Source: Vicinamibacteria bacterium (GTDB lineage Bacteria; Acidobacteriota; Vicinamibacteria; Fen-336). Taken from it: a DNA stretch of 64,000 nucleotides. The DNA is taken from the NCBI GenBank assembly GCA_035570235.1, contig DATMML010000015.1:124001-188000 (forward strand), given 5' to 3'. Both the position numbers and the translations under genes were made by a program. The notes below the pieces were generated by a model. It saw only the letters and a program-made list of their open reading frames with translations. It did not search any database and had not been told where the DNA came from. Positions 35,397 through 44,405 of this stretch are shown piece by piece; position 1 is the stretch's first letter, and each line of letters starts with the position of its first letter.

Positions 35397-37838
35397 ATGG
35401 GCCGGATGGCGTCTCTCTCGCTGCGGCCCACCATTCTCGACCGCTACATCCTGCGCGAGATGCTCCCACCCACCGGCCTCGGGCTCCTGGTCTTCACCTT
35501 CGTCCTCCTCATCAACGAGATCCCCCGCCTGCTCGCCATCCTCGTGGCACGCAGCGCCGACTTCTACACCATCCTGCGCGTGTTTTTTAATCTGCTGCCC
35601 AGCATCTTCGCCGTGACCATACCCATGGCCTTCCTGCTCGGGGTGTTGCTGGCCTTTGGGCGCCTGGCCAGCGACAGCGAGATCGTGGCCTTGCGGGCCA
35701 CGGGCGTGAGCCCTCTGCGCCTGCTGGGACCGGTGCTCATTCTCTCCGCCATTACGGGCCTCCTCACCTTCTACATCAACGCGGTGGCCCTGCCCGCGGC
35801 CAACCAGGCCCACCGAGAGTTGGTCTTCTCGCTGGTGGTGACCAAAGCCCGGACGGTGGTGAAGCCGCGGACCTTCACCGACGAGCTGCTCCCCGGCCGC
35901 ATGATGCTCTATGTCTCCGACATTTCCGCCGAAACCGGGGACTGGAAGAACGTCTTCATTCATGACAGCCGGGAGCAAGACGCCCCCAAGGTGATCCTGG
36001 CCCGCACCGGCCGGTTGGTGATCGACAAGAACCAGAGGGCGGTGACGCTTCACCTGGGGCCGGGCACCCAGCACACGTTCCCGCCCGCCGACCCCGCGAA
36101 GTACGAGGAGTCCCAGTTCAAGTTTGCGGACTTCCCCCTCCCCTACGACGAGTTCTTCCCTCGGTTGCCCCTGGCCAAGGGGGACCGGGAGATGACCCTG
36201 CCCGAGCTTCAGGCGGCCATTCGGGAGGCCCAGGCCAAGGGTAAGCCGCCCAAGGAGTACGCCCGATTCGCGGTGGAGTGGCAGAAGAAGTTCGCGATCC
36301 CCACCGCCTGCCTGGTCTTTGGCGTTCTCGGGCTGGGTCTGTCCCTGGGTAGCCGGAAAGAGGCTCGCTCCGCCGCCTTCGCCCTTGCCATCGGTGTGAT
36401 CTTCGTCTACTACGTCTTCCTCCGCATGGGGGAGCAGGCCGGTGACAACGGCATGGTCTCTCCCTTCCTGGCTATGTGGACGGCGAACATCGTTCTGGGG
36501 GCGGCGGCGGTGGCGCTCCTCGCCTTGAACAATCGCGAGGCCGCTTTCGATCCCCTGGACCCAACCCATTACCTCGGGTGGGTGCCCAAGGTGCGCCGGG
36601 CCGCGCCACCCCCCGGGGCCGGCTCCCCCCGGCCCCCGGCCCAAAGGGCGGCGGTGGTGCTCCGCATCCCCCGGGTGGTGGTGCGCTTCCCCACCCTCCT
36701 CGACCGCTACATCGCCCGCGCCTACTTCGGGCACTTCCTGCTCGTGCTCACCGGCTTCGTGTCCATCTTCACCCTGGCCGAGTTCCTGGACCTCTTCAAC
36801 GACATCCAAGAGAACAAGGTCAGGGGGGTGGTGGTCGTGCACTTTTACGCGTTCCACCTCCTCGCCATCGTCAACCTGGTGGCCCCGGTGGCGATCCTGG
36901 TGGCGGTGCTCGTGACCTTCGGCGTGCTCGCCCGTCGCAACGAGATCACGGCCATGAAGGCGGGCGGCATAAGCGTGTACCGCGCCGCCGCCCCCCTCCT
37001 CGGCGTGGGTCTCTTGCTGAGCCTCAGCCTCTACCTCGCCCAGGAGTTCGTGCTGCCCAGCACCAACCGCATCGCGGCCCTGGACTTCAACGTGATCAAG
37101 GGACGGCCGCCCCAGTCCTCCGGCTTCCTGGACCGACGCTGGATCCTGGCCAGCGACAACAAGCTCTACAACTACGATTACCTGGTGGAGCGGAAGAACC
37201 CGGCCGAGGCCGGGATCAAGGACCTCCGGAGCCGACCCGAGTTCGCCCTCTTTGGCCTTTCCATCTACGACGTGGACGGCAAGACCTGGAGCATGCGGGA
37301 GCGGGTGTTCGCCAGCCGTGCCGCCTGGAACCCGGCCTCCGAGACCTATGACCTGGAGCGGGGCTGGCGGCGCCTGCTCGAGCCCCCCAGGTCCTTCCGG
37401 AGTTTCGACCTGGAGAGGGTGCGGGCCCTCGGCCGCGACCCCGGGGGCGAGATCGACCCTCCCCACTACTTCCGCCGCGAGGAGAAGCCATCCGATACCT
37501 TGGGATTTGCCGAGCTCCGGACCCACATCGCCTCTCTCGAGGCCCTGGGCTTCGATACCGCTCCCCTCCAAGTCCAGCTCCACCGCAAGCTGGCCTTCCC
37601 GGCGGTGGGCCTCATCATGACCCTGCTCGGGATCCCCTTCTCGTTCACGGTAGCCCGCCGGGGCGCTCTTTACGGGATCGGAGCCTCGGTCGTGATCGCG
37701 ATCGTCTACTGGGCTTGCCTGGGAATCTTCGAGGCCCTCGGCAACAATGCCCTCCTGCCTCCCCTGCTCGCGGCCTGGGCCCCGAACCTGATCTTCGGGG
37801 CAGCGGGTCTCTACCTGATGCTGACGCTCGAAACCTGA
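35397..37838 (+). CDS. lptFG: Fused LptF-LptG lipopolysaccharide export permease
   Basis: 813 residues. Two YjgP/YjgQ permease units lie in tandem. Unit 1 spans residues 12 to about 385 (L-D-R-Y-I-L-R-E-M and I-V-A-L-R-A-T-G-V-S). A Pro-rich linker of about 40 residues follows, then unit 2 to the end (L-L-D-R-Y-I-A-R-A-Y-F and I-T-A-M-K-A-G-G-I-S). Each has six membrane helices around a periplasmic beta domain. In most Gram-negatives these are two genes. With LptB it would pull LPS from the inner membrane. The start is the ATG at 35397 or 35406; neither has a ribosome binding site, and TACGAT at 35393-35398 could be a -10 box of a leaderless message. Confidence 0.88.
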   Translation: MGRMASLSLRPTILDRYILREMLPPTGLGLLVFTFVLLINEIPRLLAILVARSADFYTILRVFFNLLPSIFAVTIPMAFLLGVLLAFGRLASDSEIVALRATGVSPLRLLGPVLILSAITGLLTFYINAVALPAANQAHRELVFSLVVTKARTVVKPRTFTDELLPGRMMLYVSDISAETGDWKNVFIHDSREQDAPKVILARTGRLVIDKNQRAVTLHLGPGTQHTFPPADPAKYEESQFKFADFPLPYDEFFPRLPLAKGDREMTLPELQAAIREAQAKGKPPKEYARFAVEWQKKFAIPTACLVFGVLGLGLSLGSRKEARSAAFALAIGVIFVYYVFLRMGEQAGDNGMVSPFLAMWTANIVLGAAAVALLALNNREAAFDPLDPTHYLGWVPKVRRAAPPPGAGSPRPPAQRAAVVLRIPRVVVRFPTLLDRYIARAYFGHFLLVLTGFVSIFTLAEFLDLFNDIQENKVRGVVVVHFYAFHLLAIVNLVAPVAILVAVLVTFGVLARRNEITAMKAGGISVYRAAAPLLGVGLLLSLSLYLAQEFVLPSTNRIAALDFNVIKGRPPQSSGFLDRRWILASDNKLYNYDYLVERKNPAEAGIKDLRSRPEFALFGLSIYDVDGKTWSMRERVFASRAAWNPASETYDLERGWRRLLEPPRSFRSFDLERVRALGRDPGGEIDPPHYFRREEKPSDTLGFAELRTHIASLEALGFDTAPLQVQLHRKLAFPAVGLIMTLLGIPFSFTVARRGALYGIGASVVIAIVYWACLGIFEALGNNALLPPLLAAWAPNLIFGAAGLYLMLTLET

Positions 37839-37911
37839 GGCGGGGTCATTCACGCCCGGGGGGGGCGCCGACCGGCGTCAGGCTCTTCCCGGCAGGTCCG
37901 CTTGCGAACCC

Positions 37912-39063
37912 TCAGCGCTTCATGAAAGAGCGGAGGGCCTCGGCCTTGTCCGTCCGCTCCCAGGTGAACTCCGGCTCGCTGCGTCCGAAGTGGCCGTAGG
38001 CGGCGGTCTTCTTGAAGATGGGTCGGCGCAGGTTCAGGTACTCGATGATCCCTTTGGGGGTGAGGGGAAAGATCTCGCGCACCGCTTCCACGATCTTGGT
38101 CTCCGGGACCTTGCCCGTGCCCATGGTGTCGACCATCACCGAGACTGGATCCGCCACCCCGATCGCGTAGGCAATCTGCAGCTCGAGGTGATCGGCGAGG
38201 CCGGCGGCCACCACATTCTTGGCGATATGGCGGGCCATGTAGGACGCCGAGCGGTCCACCTTCGTCGGGTCCTTCCCCGAGAAGGCGCCGCCCCCGTGGC
38301 TGCCCACGCCTCCGTAGGTGTCCACGATGATTTTGCGACCGGTGAGGCCACAGTCCCCCTGGGGCCCCCCCACCACGAACCGTCCGGTGGGGTTGATGAA
38401 GTACTTCGTCCGCGAGTCGAGGAGGTTGCTGGGGATCACGGCATGGATGACCTTCTCCAGGATGTCCTCCCGGATGGTCTCGATCTTGACCAGGCTGCTG
38501 TGTTGGGCGGAGATGATCACGGCCTCCACCCGGACCGGCTTCTGCCCGTCGTACTCCACCGTGACTTGGCTCTTGCCATCCGGCCGGAGGTAGTCGAGGA
38601 TCTCCTCCTTCCGGACCTGGGTGAGCCGCCGCACCAGCTTGTGCGCGAGCATGATGGGCAACGGCATCAGCTCTTCGGTCTCGTTGCAGGCATAGCCGAA
38701 CATCAGGCCTTGGTCCCCCGCCCCCCCCGGATCCACGCCCTGGGCGATGTCGGGGGACTGCCCGTGAATGGAGGAGATGACCGCGCAGGTTTCGTAGTCG
38801 AAGCCGTACTTGGCGCGCGTGTAGCCGACATCCTTGATGGTCTGGCGGACGATGTCGGGGAGCTCCGCGTAGGCCTGGGTCGTGATCTCGCCCGCCACGA
38901 AGGCGAGGCCGGTGGTGACCAGGGTCTCGCAGGCCACGCGGCTATAGGGGTCCTGCGCGAGAAGCGCGTCCAGGACCGCGTCCGAGATCTGGTCCGCGAT
39001 CTTGTCGGGGTGCCCTTCGGTCACCGACTCCGAGGTGAAGAGATGACGCCCGTTTTTCGCCAT
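37912..39063 (-). CDS. metK: S-adenosylmethionine synthase
   Basis: 383 residues, the normal family length. The start is the ATG at 39063 ([21 protein letters not shown]); an upstream TTG/ATG extension is not needed. Signature segments are G-E-I-T-T, the methionine/ATP loop [11 protein letters not shown], and G-G-G-A-F-S-G-K-D for the phosphate loop. It makes SAM from methionine and ATP. It has its own promoter inside the xerD-metK gap and converges on lptFG with 73 nt between the stops. Confidence 0.97.
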   Translation of the reverse strand: MAKNGRHLFTSESVTEGHPDKIADQISDAVLDALLAQDPYSRVACETLVTTGLAFVAGEITTQAYAELPDIVRQTIKDVGYTRAKYGFDYETCAVISSIHGQSPDIAQGVDPGGAGDQGLMFGYACNETEELMPLPIMLAHKLVRRLTQVRKEEILDYLRPDGKSQVTVEYDGQKPVRVEAVIISAQHSSLVKIETIREDILEKVIHAVIPSNLLDSRTKYFINPTGRFVVGGPQGDCGLTGRKIIVDTYGGVGSHGGGAFSGKDPTKVDRSASYMARHIAKNVVAAGLADHLELQIAYAIGVADPVSVMVDTMGTGKVPETKIVEAVREIFPLTPKGIIEYLNLRRPIFKKTAAYGHFGRSEPEFTWERTDKAEALRSFMKR

Positions 39064-39129
39064 GATTGTCTCGATCTCCCGGGGCCCGGCCTCTCCCTTG
39101 CGGCAACTCCGGGCCACCCAAAAGCTGGT

Positions 39130-39158
39130 AGGGTATCACCCGCGAGAGGGGGGGTCAA
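39130..39158 (-). promoter_or_regulatory. metK promoter with a structured leader
   Basis: On the minus strand: -35 TTGACC (39158-39153), 17 nt, -10 TACCCT (39135-39130). The roughly 60 nt leader can pair GGCCCGG with CCGGGCC (7 bp, about 19 nt loop) just before the start codon. It does not match a SAM riboswitch class I can recognise. Confidence 0.7.
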
Positions 39159-39165
39159 CGGAGTC

Positions 39166-40053
39166 TCAGGCCCGAGGGTGGAACTGATCGTAGAGTTTGC
39201 GCAGCCGCTCGCGCGTGACGTGGGTGTAGATCTGGGTGGTGGAGATGTCGGCGTGCCCGAGCATGGCCTGCAGCGACCGCAGGTCCGCACCCCGCTCCAG
39301 CAAGTGGCTGGCGAACGAGTGGCGGAGCACGTGGGGAGTCAGGACTCGCTCCACCCCCGCCGTGACCGCGTGCCGCCGCACGATCGACCACAGCCCCATG
39401 CGCGAGAGGCGTCGACCGCGCTGGTTCAGGAAGAGACTGGGGTCCCCGCCGTCCTTGGCCAGCCGGGGCCGGACCTCGCGGAGGTAGCGCTCCACCCAGC
39501 GCACGGCCACCCCCCCCACCGGCACCAGCCGCTCCTTGCGCCCCTTCCCGAAACAAGTCAGGAGCCCCACCTCCAGATCTAGATCCCCCGGCTTGAGGCC
39601 GATGAGCTCCGAGACCCGCAGGCCGCTCGCGTAAAGGACCTCCAGGATGGCCCGGTCCCGGATCCCGAGGGGGGTCGCGGCATCCGGGGCCTCCAGCAGG
39701 GCGTCCACCTGCGCCGGGGTCAGGCAGCGCGGCAGTCCCTTGAAGGCCCGGGGGGCCTTCAGGTTTTCCATGGGGTCGACCGGGAGCCGACCCTCGCGGA
39801 CCGCGAAACGATAGAGGCCGCGGATGCAGTGCACGCTCCGCGCCACCGACCGCGGGGAGAGCCCTGCCGAGCGCAGGCTGCCCATGAACGCCGCGAGGTC
39901 GGCTTGGCGGAGGGCGAGAAGGCTCTTCCCACGCCGCCGCGCGTAGGCCCCCAGCCGGGCCAGATCCCGGCCGTAGGCCAGGAGCGAATTGGGGGCGAGA
40001 CCGCGCTCCACCCGCAGGTGGTCGAGGTACTCCTCCGTGATGGCCACACTCAC
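39166..40053 (-). CDS. xerD: Tyrosine recombinase XerD
   Basis: 295 residues from a GTG. The N-terminal SAM-like core-binding domain (L-x-V-E-R-G-L-A-P-N-S-L-L-A-Y) is followed by the catalytic domain. Catalytic residues: Arg in S-G-L-R-V-S-E-L, Lys in G-K-G-R-K-E-R, the H-V-L-R-H-S-F box, His in L-G-H-A-D-I-S-T-T and the nucleophile Tyr in Q-I-Y-T-H-V. The C-terminus F-H-P-R-A is typical of XerD. It resolves chromosome dimers at dif with XerC. No integron, phage or attachment site is nearby, so this is a housekeeping recombinase. Confidence 0.93.
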   Translation of the reverse strand: MSVAITEEYLDHLRVERGLAPNSLLAYGRDLARLGAYARRRGKSLLALRQADLAAFMGSLRSAGLSPRSVARSVHCIRGLYRFAVREGRLPVDPMENLKAPRAFKGLPRCLTPAQVDALLEAPDAATPLGIRDRAILEVLYASGLRVSELIGLKPGDLDLEVGLLTCFGKGRKERLVPVGGVAVRWVERYLREVRPRLAKDGGDPSLFLNQRGRRLSRMGLWSIVRRHAVTAGVERVLTPHVLRHSFASHLLERGADLRSLQAMLGHADISTTQIYTHVTRERLRKLYDQFHPRA

Positions 40054-40086
40054 CCCGCACTCCCCGGGTGATGGAACGGCCGCGCG

Positions 40087-40872
40087 CTAGATGCTCAGCT
40101 CCCCGCCGATGAGCCAGCCGGTCATCTCGAAGTTGACGTAGTCCCGGCTGTTCCGGCCCTCGACGGAGAAGCGCCGGTAGCCCCCGGAGACGGCCAGGTG
40201 GTCGGAGAGGTGGAGGCGCGCCGTGACCTCGAGTTCCCAGAGGTGTCCGCGATCCCCGATCGTGAACCCCGAGAACTCCCCCTCCAGGCTGAAGTGCCCC
40301 TGGTAGATACGACCCGCGAGGCCGAGAATGGGTGCGGGTATGCTCGCGCTCTCGAGGTCGCGCTGGCCTTGCGCGCTAGCCACGATGACGGCATCCACGG
40401 TCAGGTACTTGGCACCGATAAAGGCCCCGAAGAAGCCCTGCCGGCTCTTGACGAAATCCCACTCGAGGGCCCCGGTGTAGTACCCGCCCTTGAGGCTCGT
40501 GTTGACCGTGCTGCCCGCCCGATAGAGGTTCTGTCCGAAGCTGAAGTTGGCGGCCGCGGTCGTGTTCCCGGTGTAGTTGAAGGACGTGTAGTCACCGCGG
40601 AGCTTGAAGCCGGGGCTGAGCTTGAGAGCCCCCCTCACCTCCCACGTGGACTGGTCGGTGACGCCGAGGTCGTTCTTGACGTCCAGGAGCGTCCCCGGCG
40701 TGGTGCTGAACCCCTTCTGGATCTGGGAACTCAGATTGGGCCACCACTTCCAGTATTCCGCGCGCAAGTGGTAGTTTTCTTGGCTTGGCAGCTCCTGGAC
40801 CTGGGCCATCCCCAGTGCCGGCAGGGCCAGCAGCAGGAGAACGGCACCAGGAGCAGGGACAGGTCGTATCAT
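40087..40872 (-). CDS. Outer-membrane beta-barrel-like protein
   Basis: 261 residues from the ATG at 40872. A signal peptide ends near G-M-A-Q (about residue 24). The mature part is made of alternating beta strands with aromatic girdles (L-R-A-E-Y-W-K-W-W, F-K-L-R-G-D-Y-T-S-F-N-Y, W-D-F-V-K-S-R-Q-G-F-F, F-S-L-E-G-E-F-S-G-F). The C-terminus ends in a strand, W-L-I-G-G-E-L-S-I, though not in Phe. Barrel topology is inferred from this pattern. The ligand or role is unknown. It lies 33 nt upstream of xerD. Confidence 0.75.
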   Translation of the reverse strand: MIRPVPAPGAVLLLLALPALGMAQVQELPSQENYHLRAEYWKWWPNLSSQIQKGFSTTPGTLLDVKNDLGVTDQSTWEVRGALKLSPGFKLRGDYTSFNYTGNTTAAANFSFGQNLYRAGSTVNTSLKGGYYTGALEWDFVKSRQGFFGAFIGAKYLTVDAVIVASAQGQRDLESASIPAPILGLAGRIYQGHFSLEGEFSGFTIGDRGHLWELEVTARLHLSDHLAVSGGYRRFSVEGRNSRDYVNFEMTGWLIGGELSI

Positions 40873-40972
40873 TGGCCTCCTCGAGCCCGCAAGCTGCGGA
40901 CCGGGCAGACGATACCATGAGATCCCCATCAACCACAAGCCTTTGTGTGGGTCCGGACGACGACTCCTAGGG

Positions 40973-42580
40973 CTAGAGGTCCCGCCGGCCCGCCCCCTTC
41001 AGGAGATCCAGGACGGCCCTCGCCTCCGGAACCTTGAGGCCGTAGGCGGCCAGGCCGTAGACGAGGACGCCCACGACGACGGGCCCGAGCCCCGTGGCCA
41101 GCTGAGCGAGAAGACCCTCTGACCCCAGCCAGGCCTCGAGCTGCTGCGCCAAGAGCCAGGTCACGAGCGCCATCACGGCCGTGGCCCCCAGGATCCGCAG
41201 AAACCGCATCGGCCAGCCCCGCCCTCCGAGGCCGCCCACCCGCCGCTCGAAGACGGCGAGCAGCACCGCCACGTTGGCGAGCGATCCCACCGCGGTTCCC
41301 AGGGCCACCGCGCGGAACCCCACGCGCGTGAAGAAGAGCACGTTGATGACCACGTTGGTAACGACGGCGAGGGCGCTGGCGAGGAGGGGGACTCGCGGCT
41401 TGCCCAGGGCGTAGAAGGCGGGGGCCAGCACCTTGACCCCCGTATAGGCCAGCAGACCGATGGAATAGGCCAGAAGGGCAGCCGCGGTGTTGGTGGTGTC
41501 GGAGGCCGCGAAGCGCCCGTGCTGGTATAGGAGGCGCACGATCGGCACCCCTAGCACCATCAGGCCCGCGGTGGCGGGCAGGGTCAAGAACGCGAGCATG
41601 AAGAGCGATTGCCTCAAGGTCTCGCTCAGGCCCACGAGGTCACCCGCCGCCGCTCGGCGGGCGAGGCCGGTGGTGGCGATCGTCCCCAGGGCCACCCCGA
41701 AGATCCCGATGGGGAGATAGAGGATCCGGAAGGCATAGTTGAGCCAGGCCACGCCGCCGGGCTCAAAAGACGCGAAGTAGCTGTTGACGAAGATGTTGAT
41801 CTGGACCGCGGCCAGGCCCACGGTGGCAGGGGCCATGAGCCCAGCGATCCGCCGGATACCCGGATCGCCGGGGGCCCACTCGGGGACGAACCACCAGCCC
41901 ATCCGTCGCAGGGACGGGAGCTGAACCAGGAGCTGGGCCGCTCCCCCGAGCAGGGTGCCCGCCGCCCAGCCGAGCGCGACCTGCTCCAGGGGAAAGCCCA
42001 GGGCCCAGAGCGCCCCTCCCCAGACGATGGCGACGAGGTTGAACATGGCGGGGGCGAAGGCGGGCGGCCCGTAGCGCTCCTCCGCATTCAGCATCCCCAT
42101 GGCCACAGCCGCGAACGAGACGAGGGGCAGGAAGGGCATCATGACCCGGGTGAGTCGGACCGTGAGCTCCGCCTTGCCGGGCACGGCCCTAAAGCCGGGG
42201 GCCAGGACCGCCACCAGGGGACCCGCGAACACGATGCCGGCCGCGACCACAACCCCCAGGAGCGCGGCCAGGAGGGTCAGGAGGCGGGAGGAGAGCCGGT
42301 GCGCGCCGGGACGGCCCTCCTCCGCCAGGGCTCGGGTGTAAACGGGCACAAACGCCGCGGAAAGGGTGCCTTCCGCGAAAAGGTCCCGGAGGAGGTTGGG
42401 GATGCGGAAGGCGATTTGAAAAGCATCGGCGTGAAGGCCGGCGCCCAGGAGGGCGGCGAAGACCTGCTCCCGCACCAGGCCCAGAACGCGCGAGACCAGG
42501 GTGAGGCCGGAGACGAGGCCGGCCGCGCGCAGGAAGGACCCGCTGCCTCCCCCCTCCTCGCCCTTGACCTGCGGGTCCAA
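40973..42580 (-). CDS. murJ: Lipid II flippase MurJ
   Basis: 535 residues from a TTG at 42580. It has about 14 membrane helices. The N-terminus carries the MurJ signature S-R-V-L-G-L-V-R-E and the D-A-F-Q-I-A-F-R-I-P-N-L-L-R-D segment, then E-G-T-L-S-A-A-F-V-P-V. It moves the peptidoglycan precursor lipid II across the inner membrane. The start codon overlaps the divergent rpsT promoter region, so expression of the two genes may interfere. Confidence 0.94.
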   Translation of the reverse strand: MDPQVKGEEGGGSGSFLRAAGLVSGLTLVSRVLGLVREQVFAALLGAGLHADAFQIAFRIPNLLRDLFAEGTLSAAFVPVYTRALAEEGRPGAHRLSSRLLTLLAALLGVVVAAGIVFAGPLVAVLAPGFRAVPGKAELTVRLTRVMMPFLPLVSFAAVAMGMLNAEERYGPPAFAPAMFNLVAIVWGGALWALGFPLEQVALGWAAGTLLGGAAQLLVQLPSLRRMGWWFVPEWAPGDPGIRRIAGLMAPATVGLAAVQINIFVNSYFASFEPGGVAWLNYAFRILYLPIGIFGVALGTIATTGLARRAAAGDLVGLSETLRQSLFMLAFLTLPATAGLMVLGVPIVRLLYQHGRFAASDTTNTAAALLAYSIGLLAYTGVKVLAPAFYALGKPRVPLLASALAVVTNVVINVLFFTRVGFRAVALGTAVGSLANVAVLLAVFERRVGGLGGRGWPMRFLRILGATAVMALVTWLLAQQLEAWLGSEGLLAQLATGLGPVVVGVLVYGLAAYGLKVPEARAVLDLLKGAGRRDL

Positions 42581-42592
42581 GATCGCTAAACT
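42564..42592 (+). promoter_or_regulatory. rpsT promoter
   Basis: -35 TTGACC (42564-42569), 17 nt spacer, -10 TAAACT (42587-42592). The -35 box lies inside the first codons of murJ. The 13 bp palindrome AAACT-GTT-AGTTT (42588-42600) overlaps the -10 box and the start point and could be a binding site. Confidence 0.65.
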
Positions 42593-42624
42593 GTTAGTTT
42601 GTCGCCGTTAAGAGGGAGGAGAGA

Positions 42625-42900
42625 GTGGCACAACACGCGTCGGCTCTGAAGCAGATGCGGCAGAGCTTGAGGCACCGGGCCCGCAACAAGAAGAGCCTGT
42701 CCCAGCTCAAGACCCAGGTGAAGAAGCTCCGCGCGGCCATCGCCAAGGGTGACGCCGACGCCGCCCGCGCGCTCCTGCCCGCGACGGTCGGGCAGATCGA
42801 CAAGGCCGCCCGCAAGGGCGTCGTCCACGACAACGCGGCCGCCCGATACAAGAGCCGGCTCTCGCGCAAGGTCAACGCCCTGGCCGGGGCGCGTTCCTAG
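42625..42900 (+). CDS. rpsT: 30S ribosomal protein S20
   Basis: 91 residues from a GTG preceded by GGGAGGAGA. A short, Lys/Arg-rich, all-helical protein with the S20 pattern: S-A-L-K-Q-M-R-Q, H-R-A-R-N-K-K, a central T-x-V-K-K-L-R-x-A-I and the final K-G-V-V-H-D-N-A-A-A-R-Y-K-S-R-L-S. The last 29 bp overlap the 3' end of holA on the other strand. It has its own promoter inside the murJ start. Confidence 0.95.
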   Translation: MAQHASALKQMRQSLRHRARNKKSLSQLKTQVKKLRAAIAKGDADAARALLPATVGQIDKAARKGVVHDNAAARYKSRLSRKVNALAGARS

Positions 42901-43864
42901 CCCCCCGCGGGGACCCGCAGGCCTCCGCCACCGCCGCCGTCAGGGCCACGCGGGCGTCGGCCCCCTTCTTCATCCCCCGGTCGGCGCGGCCGAGGGCCGC
43001 TAGCGCCCGCTTCAGCTCGGGCTCTGCCCAGCGCTCCGCGGCCTCCAGGAGCGCGGGCAGCTTGAAGGCCATGGTGGGCGGGAGCAGCCGGGCCAACTCC
43101 GCCCGCGAGGCCCGCCGCTCGCGGAGGGCGACCGCCCCCCGCACCTGCCGGAGCGAGCGGTGCAGCGTGCCCACGATCTTCGGCGGCTCCTCCCCCTCCT
43201 CCAGCAGCGCCTCCGTAAGGGCCAGCACCCGGTCCGCGTCCCGCCCCGCGATCGCGTCGCTCAGCCTATAGAGAGGCGGGGCCAGGCCCCGGCCCAGGAC
43301 GGCTGCCACCTCCTCCGCGGAGAGTGCGCGCTCGCCTTCGCCGTAGGCCTGCAGCTTATCGAGCTCGCCCATGAGCCGCCGCAAGTCCTGGCCGACGCGT
43401 TCCAGGAGCTCTTCGAACCCCTCCTCCGTGAGCTTGAGCTTGCGCCGGCGTGCGTGTTCGGCCACGTAGGCGCGGAGCGCCTGGCCCTTCTTGGGATCCG
43501 CTCGCACCACCGCCGCCTTGGCCAGGAGATGCTTAAAGGCCGTGCGCCGCTTGTCGGGCCGGGCGGCGAGGAAGATGAGGGTCACGCCCGAGGTGGGGCT
43601 CTCGAGATAAGACTCAAGACCCTCCCCGTCTCCCTTGAGGCCTTCCGCCCCCCGGACCACGATCGCCCGGCGCTCTGCAAAGAGGGAGCCCATGCCCGCG
43701 GAGTCGAGCACGCGGGCCCAGCTCGTCTCATCTCCGTGCAGGCTCTGAACGGTGGCCGCCCGGTCGAGCCCGACCGCGCCGCGCAGGAGTTCCTCCAAGG
43801 CCTCCTCGGCCAGAAAGGAGTCCGAGCCCAGAATCAGGTGGACGCCCGCCGAATGGCCGCTCAC
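42872..43864 (-). CDS. holA: DNA polymerase III delta subunit
   Basis: 330 residues from a GTG at 43864, 16 nt after the lptE stop; a longer reading through lptE is an artefact. The AAA+-like clamp-loader fold shows H-L-I-L-G-S-D-S-F-L-A near the start, V-V-V-R-G-A-E-G-L and L-D-K-L-Q-A-Y-G-E-G-E at the sensor position, then helical domains (K-I-V-G-T-L-H-R-S-L-R-Q). It opens the sliding clamp during loading. The weakly conserved C-terminus overlaps rpsT. Confidence 0.88.
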   Translation of the reverse strand: MSGHSAGVHLILGSDSFLAEEALEELLRGAVGLDRAATVQSLHGDETSWARVLDSAGMGSLFAERRAIVVRGAEGLKGDGEGLESYLESPTSGVTLIFLAARPDKRRTAFKHLLAKAAVVRADPKKGQALRAYVAEHARRRKLKLTEEGFEELLERVGQDLRRLMGELDKLQAYGEGERALSAEEVAAVLGRGLAPPLYRLSDAIAGRDADRVLALTEALLEEGEEPPKIVGTLHRSLRQVRGAVALRERRASRAELARLLPPTMAFKLPALLEAAERWAEPELKRALAALGRADRGMKKGADARVALTAAVAEACGSPRGARNAPRPGR

Positions 43865-43880
43865 CGGCAATCGGCCGGGC

Positions 43881-44405
43881 TCAGAAAGCCTCCAGCATGG
43901 CCGCCACCAGCGTACGGGCGAAGGCGGAACCCAGGCGATCGATGGTCTGGTCCTCACGGTCGAAGTAGCCCGTGGCCGCATCCCCGATGTCGTACTCGTC
44001 GCGGAACGAGAAGCCTTCGCTGGCCCAGATCGGATCCTTCTGCCCGATCTTCTTGTAGGTGATCTTGGCCACGAGCGTGATCGCGTAGCGGTTGGCCTGG
44101 GTGCGGGTCCCCTCCGCGCCCAGACCGACGGGGGTGACGGTGTAGGCCGTGATCTCCCCCTCCACCAGGGCGTCCACTCCCGACGGTTCCTGCACCACCG
44201 TGAACCGATTGCGCTTCTGAAGCTCTTCGATGACCTTCTGGGTGATCTTCTGGTCGAGGCCCGGCTTGCCCGTGCGGTCTTTGAACAGGGGCACCCCGAG
44301 GCGCTTGATGGTGGGATCGGTCGTGATCCCCTTGCCCACAAGGGCGTACCCACAGCCGGGCCCGAGGGCGAGCAGACCGAGGATGGCCGCCGCCCGCGCC
44401 CTCAT
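43881..44405 (-). CDS. lptE: LPS-assembly lipoprotein LptE
   Basis: 174 residues. The signal peptide ends at the lipobox region L-G-P-G-C-G-Y, with Cys18 as the lipidated residue. Typical LptE features follow: I-K-R-L-G-V-P-L-F-K-D-R-T, L-D-Q-K-I-T-Q-K-V-I-E-E-L, R-F-T-V-V and the V-E-G-E-I-T-A-Y-T-V-T-P-V strand. LptE plugs the LptD barrel in the outer membrane. The ATG overlaps the leuS stop (ATGA). With lptFG this shows an LPS-producing envelope. Confidence 0.87.
   Translation of the reverse strand: MRARAAAILGLLALGPGCGYALVGKGITTDPTIKRLGVPLFKDRTGKPGLDQKITQKVIEELQKRNRFTVVQEPSGVDALVEGEITAYTVTPVGLGAEGTRTQANRYAITLVAKITYKKIGQKDPIWASEGFSFRDEYDIGDAATGYFDREDQTIDRLGSAFARTLVAAMLEAF

Noticed and set aside
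35325-37853. 842-codon open frame antisense to lptFG
   Set aside because: Same cause; the sequence is rich in Gly, Glu, His and Arg with no domain, and lptFG is clear on the other strand.
39064-39165. SAM riboswitch upstream of metK
   Set aside because: I could not match the core of any known SAM riboswitch; only a simple stem is visible.
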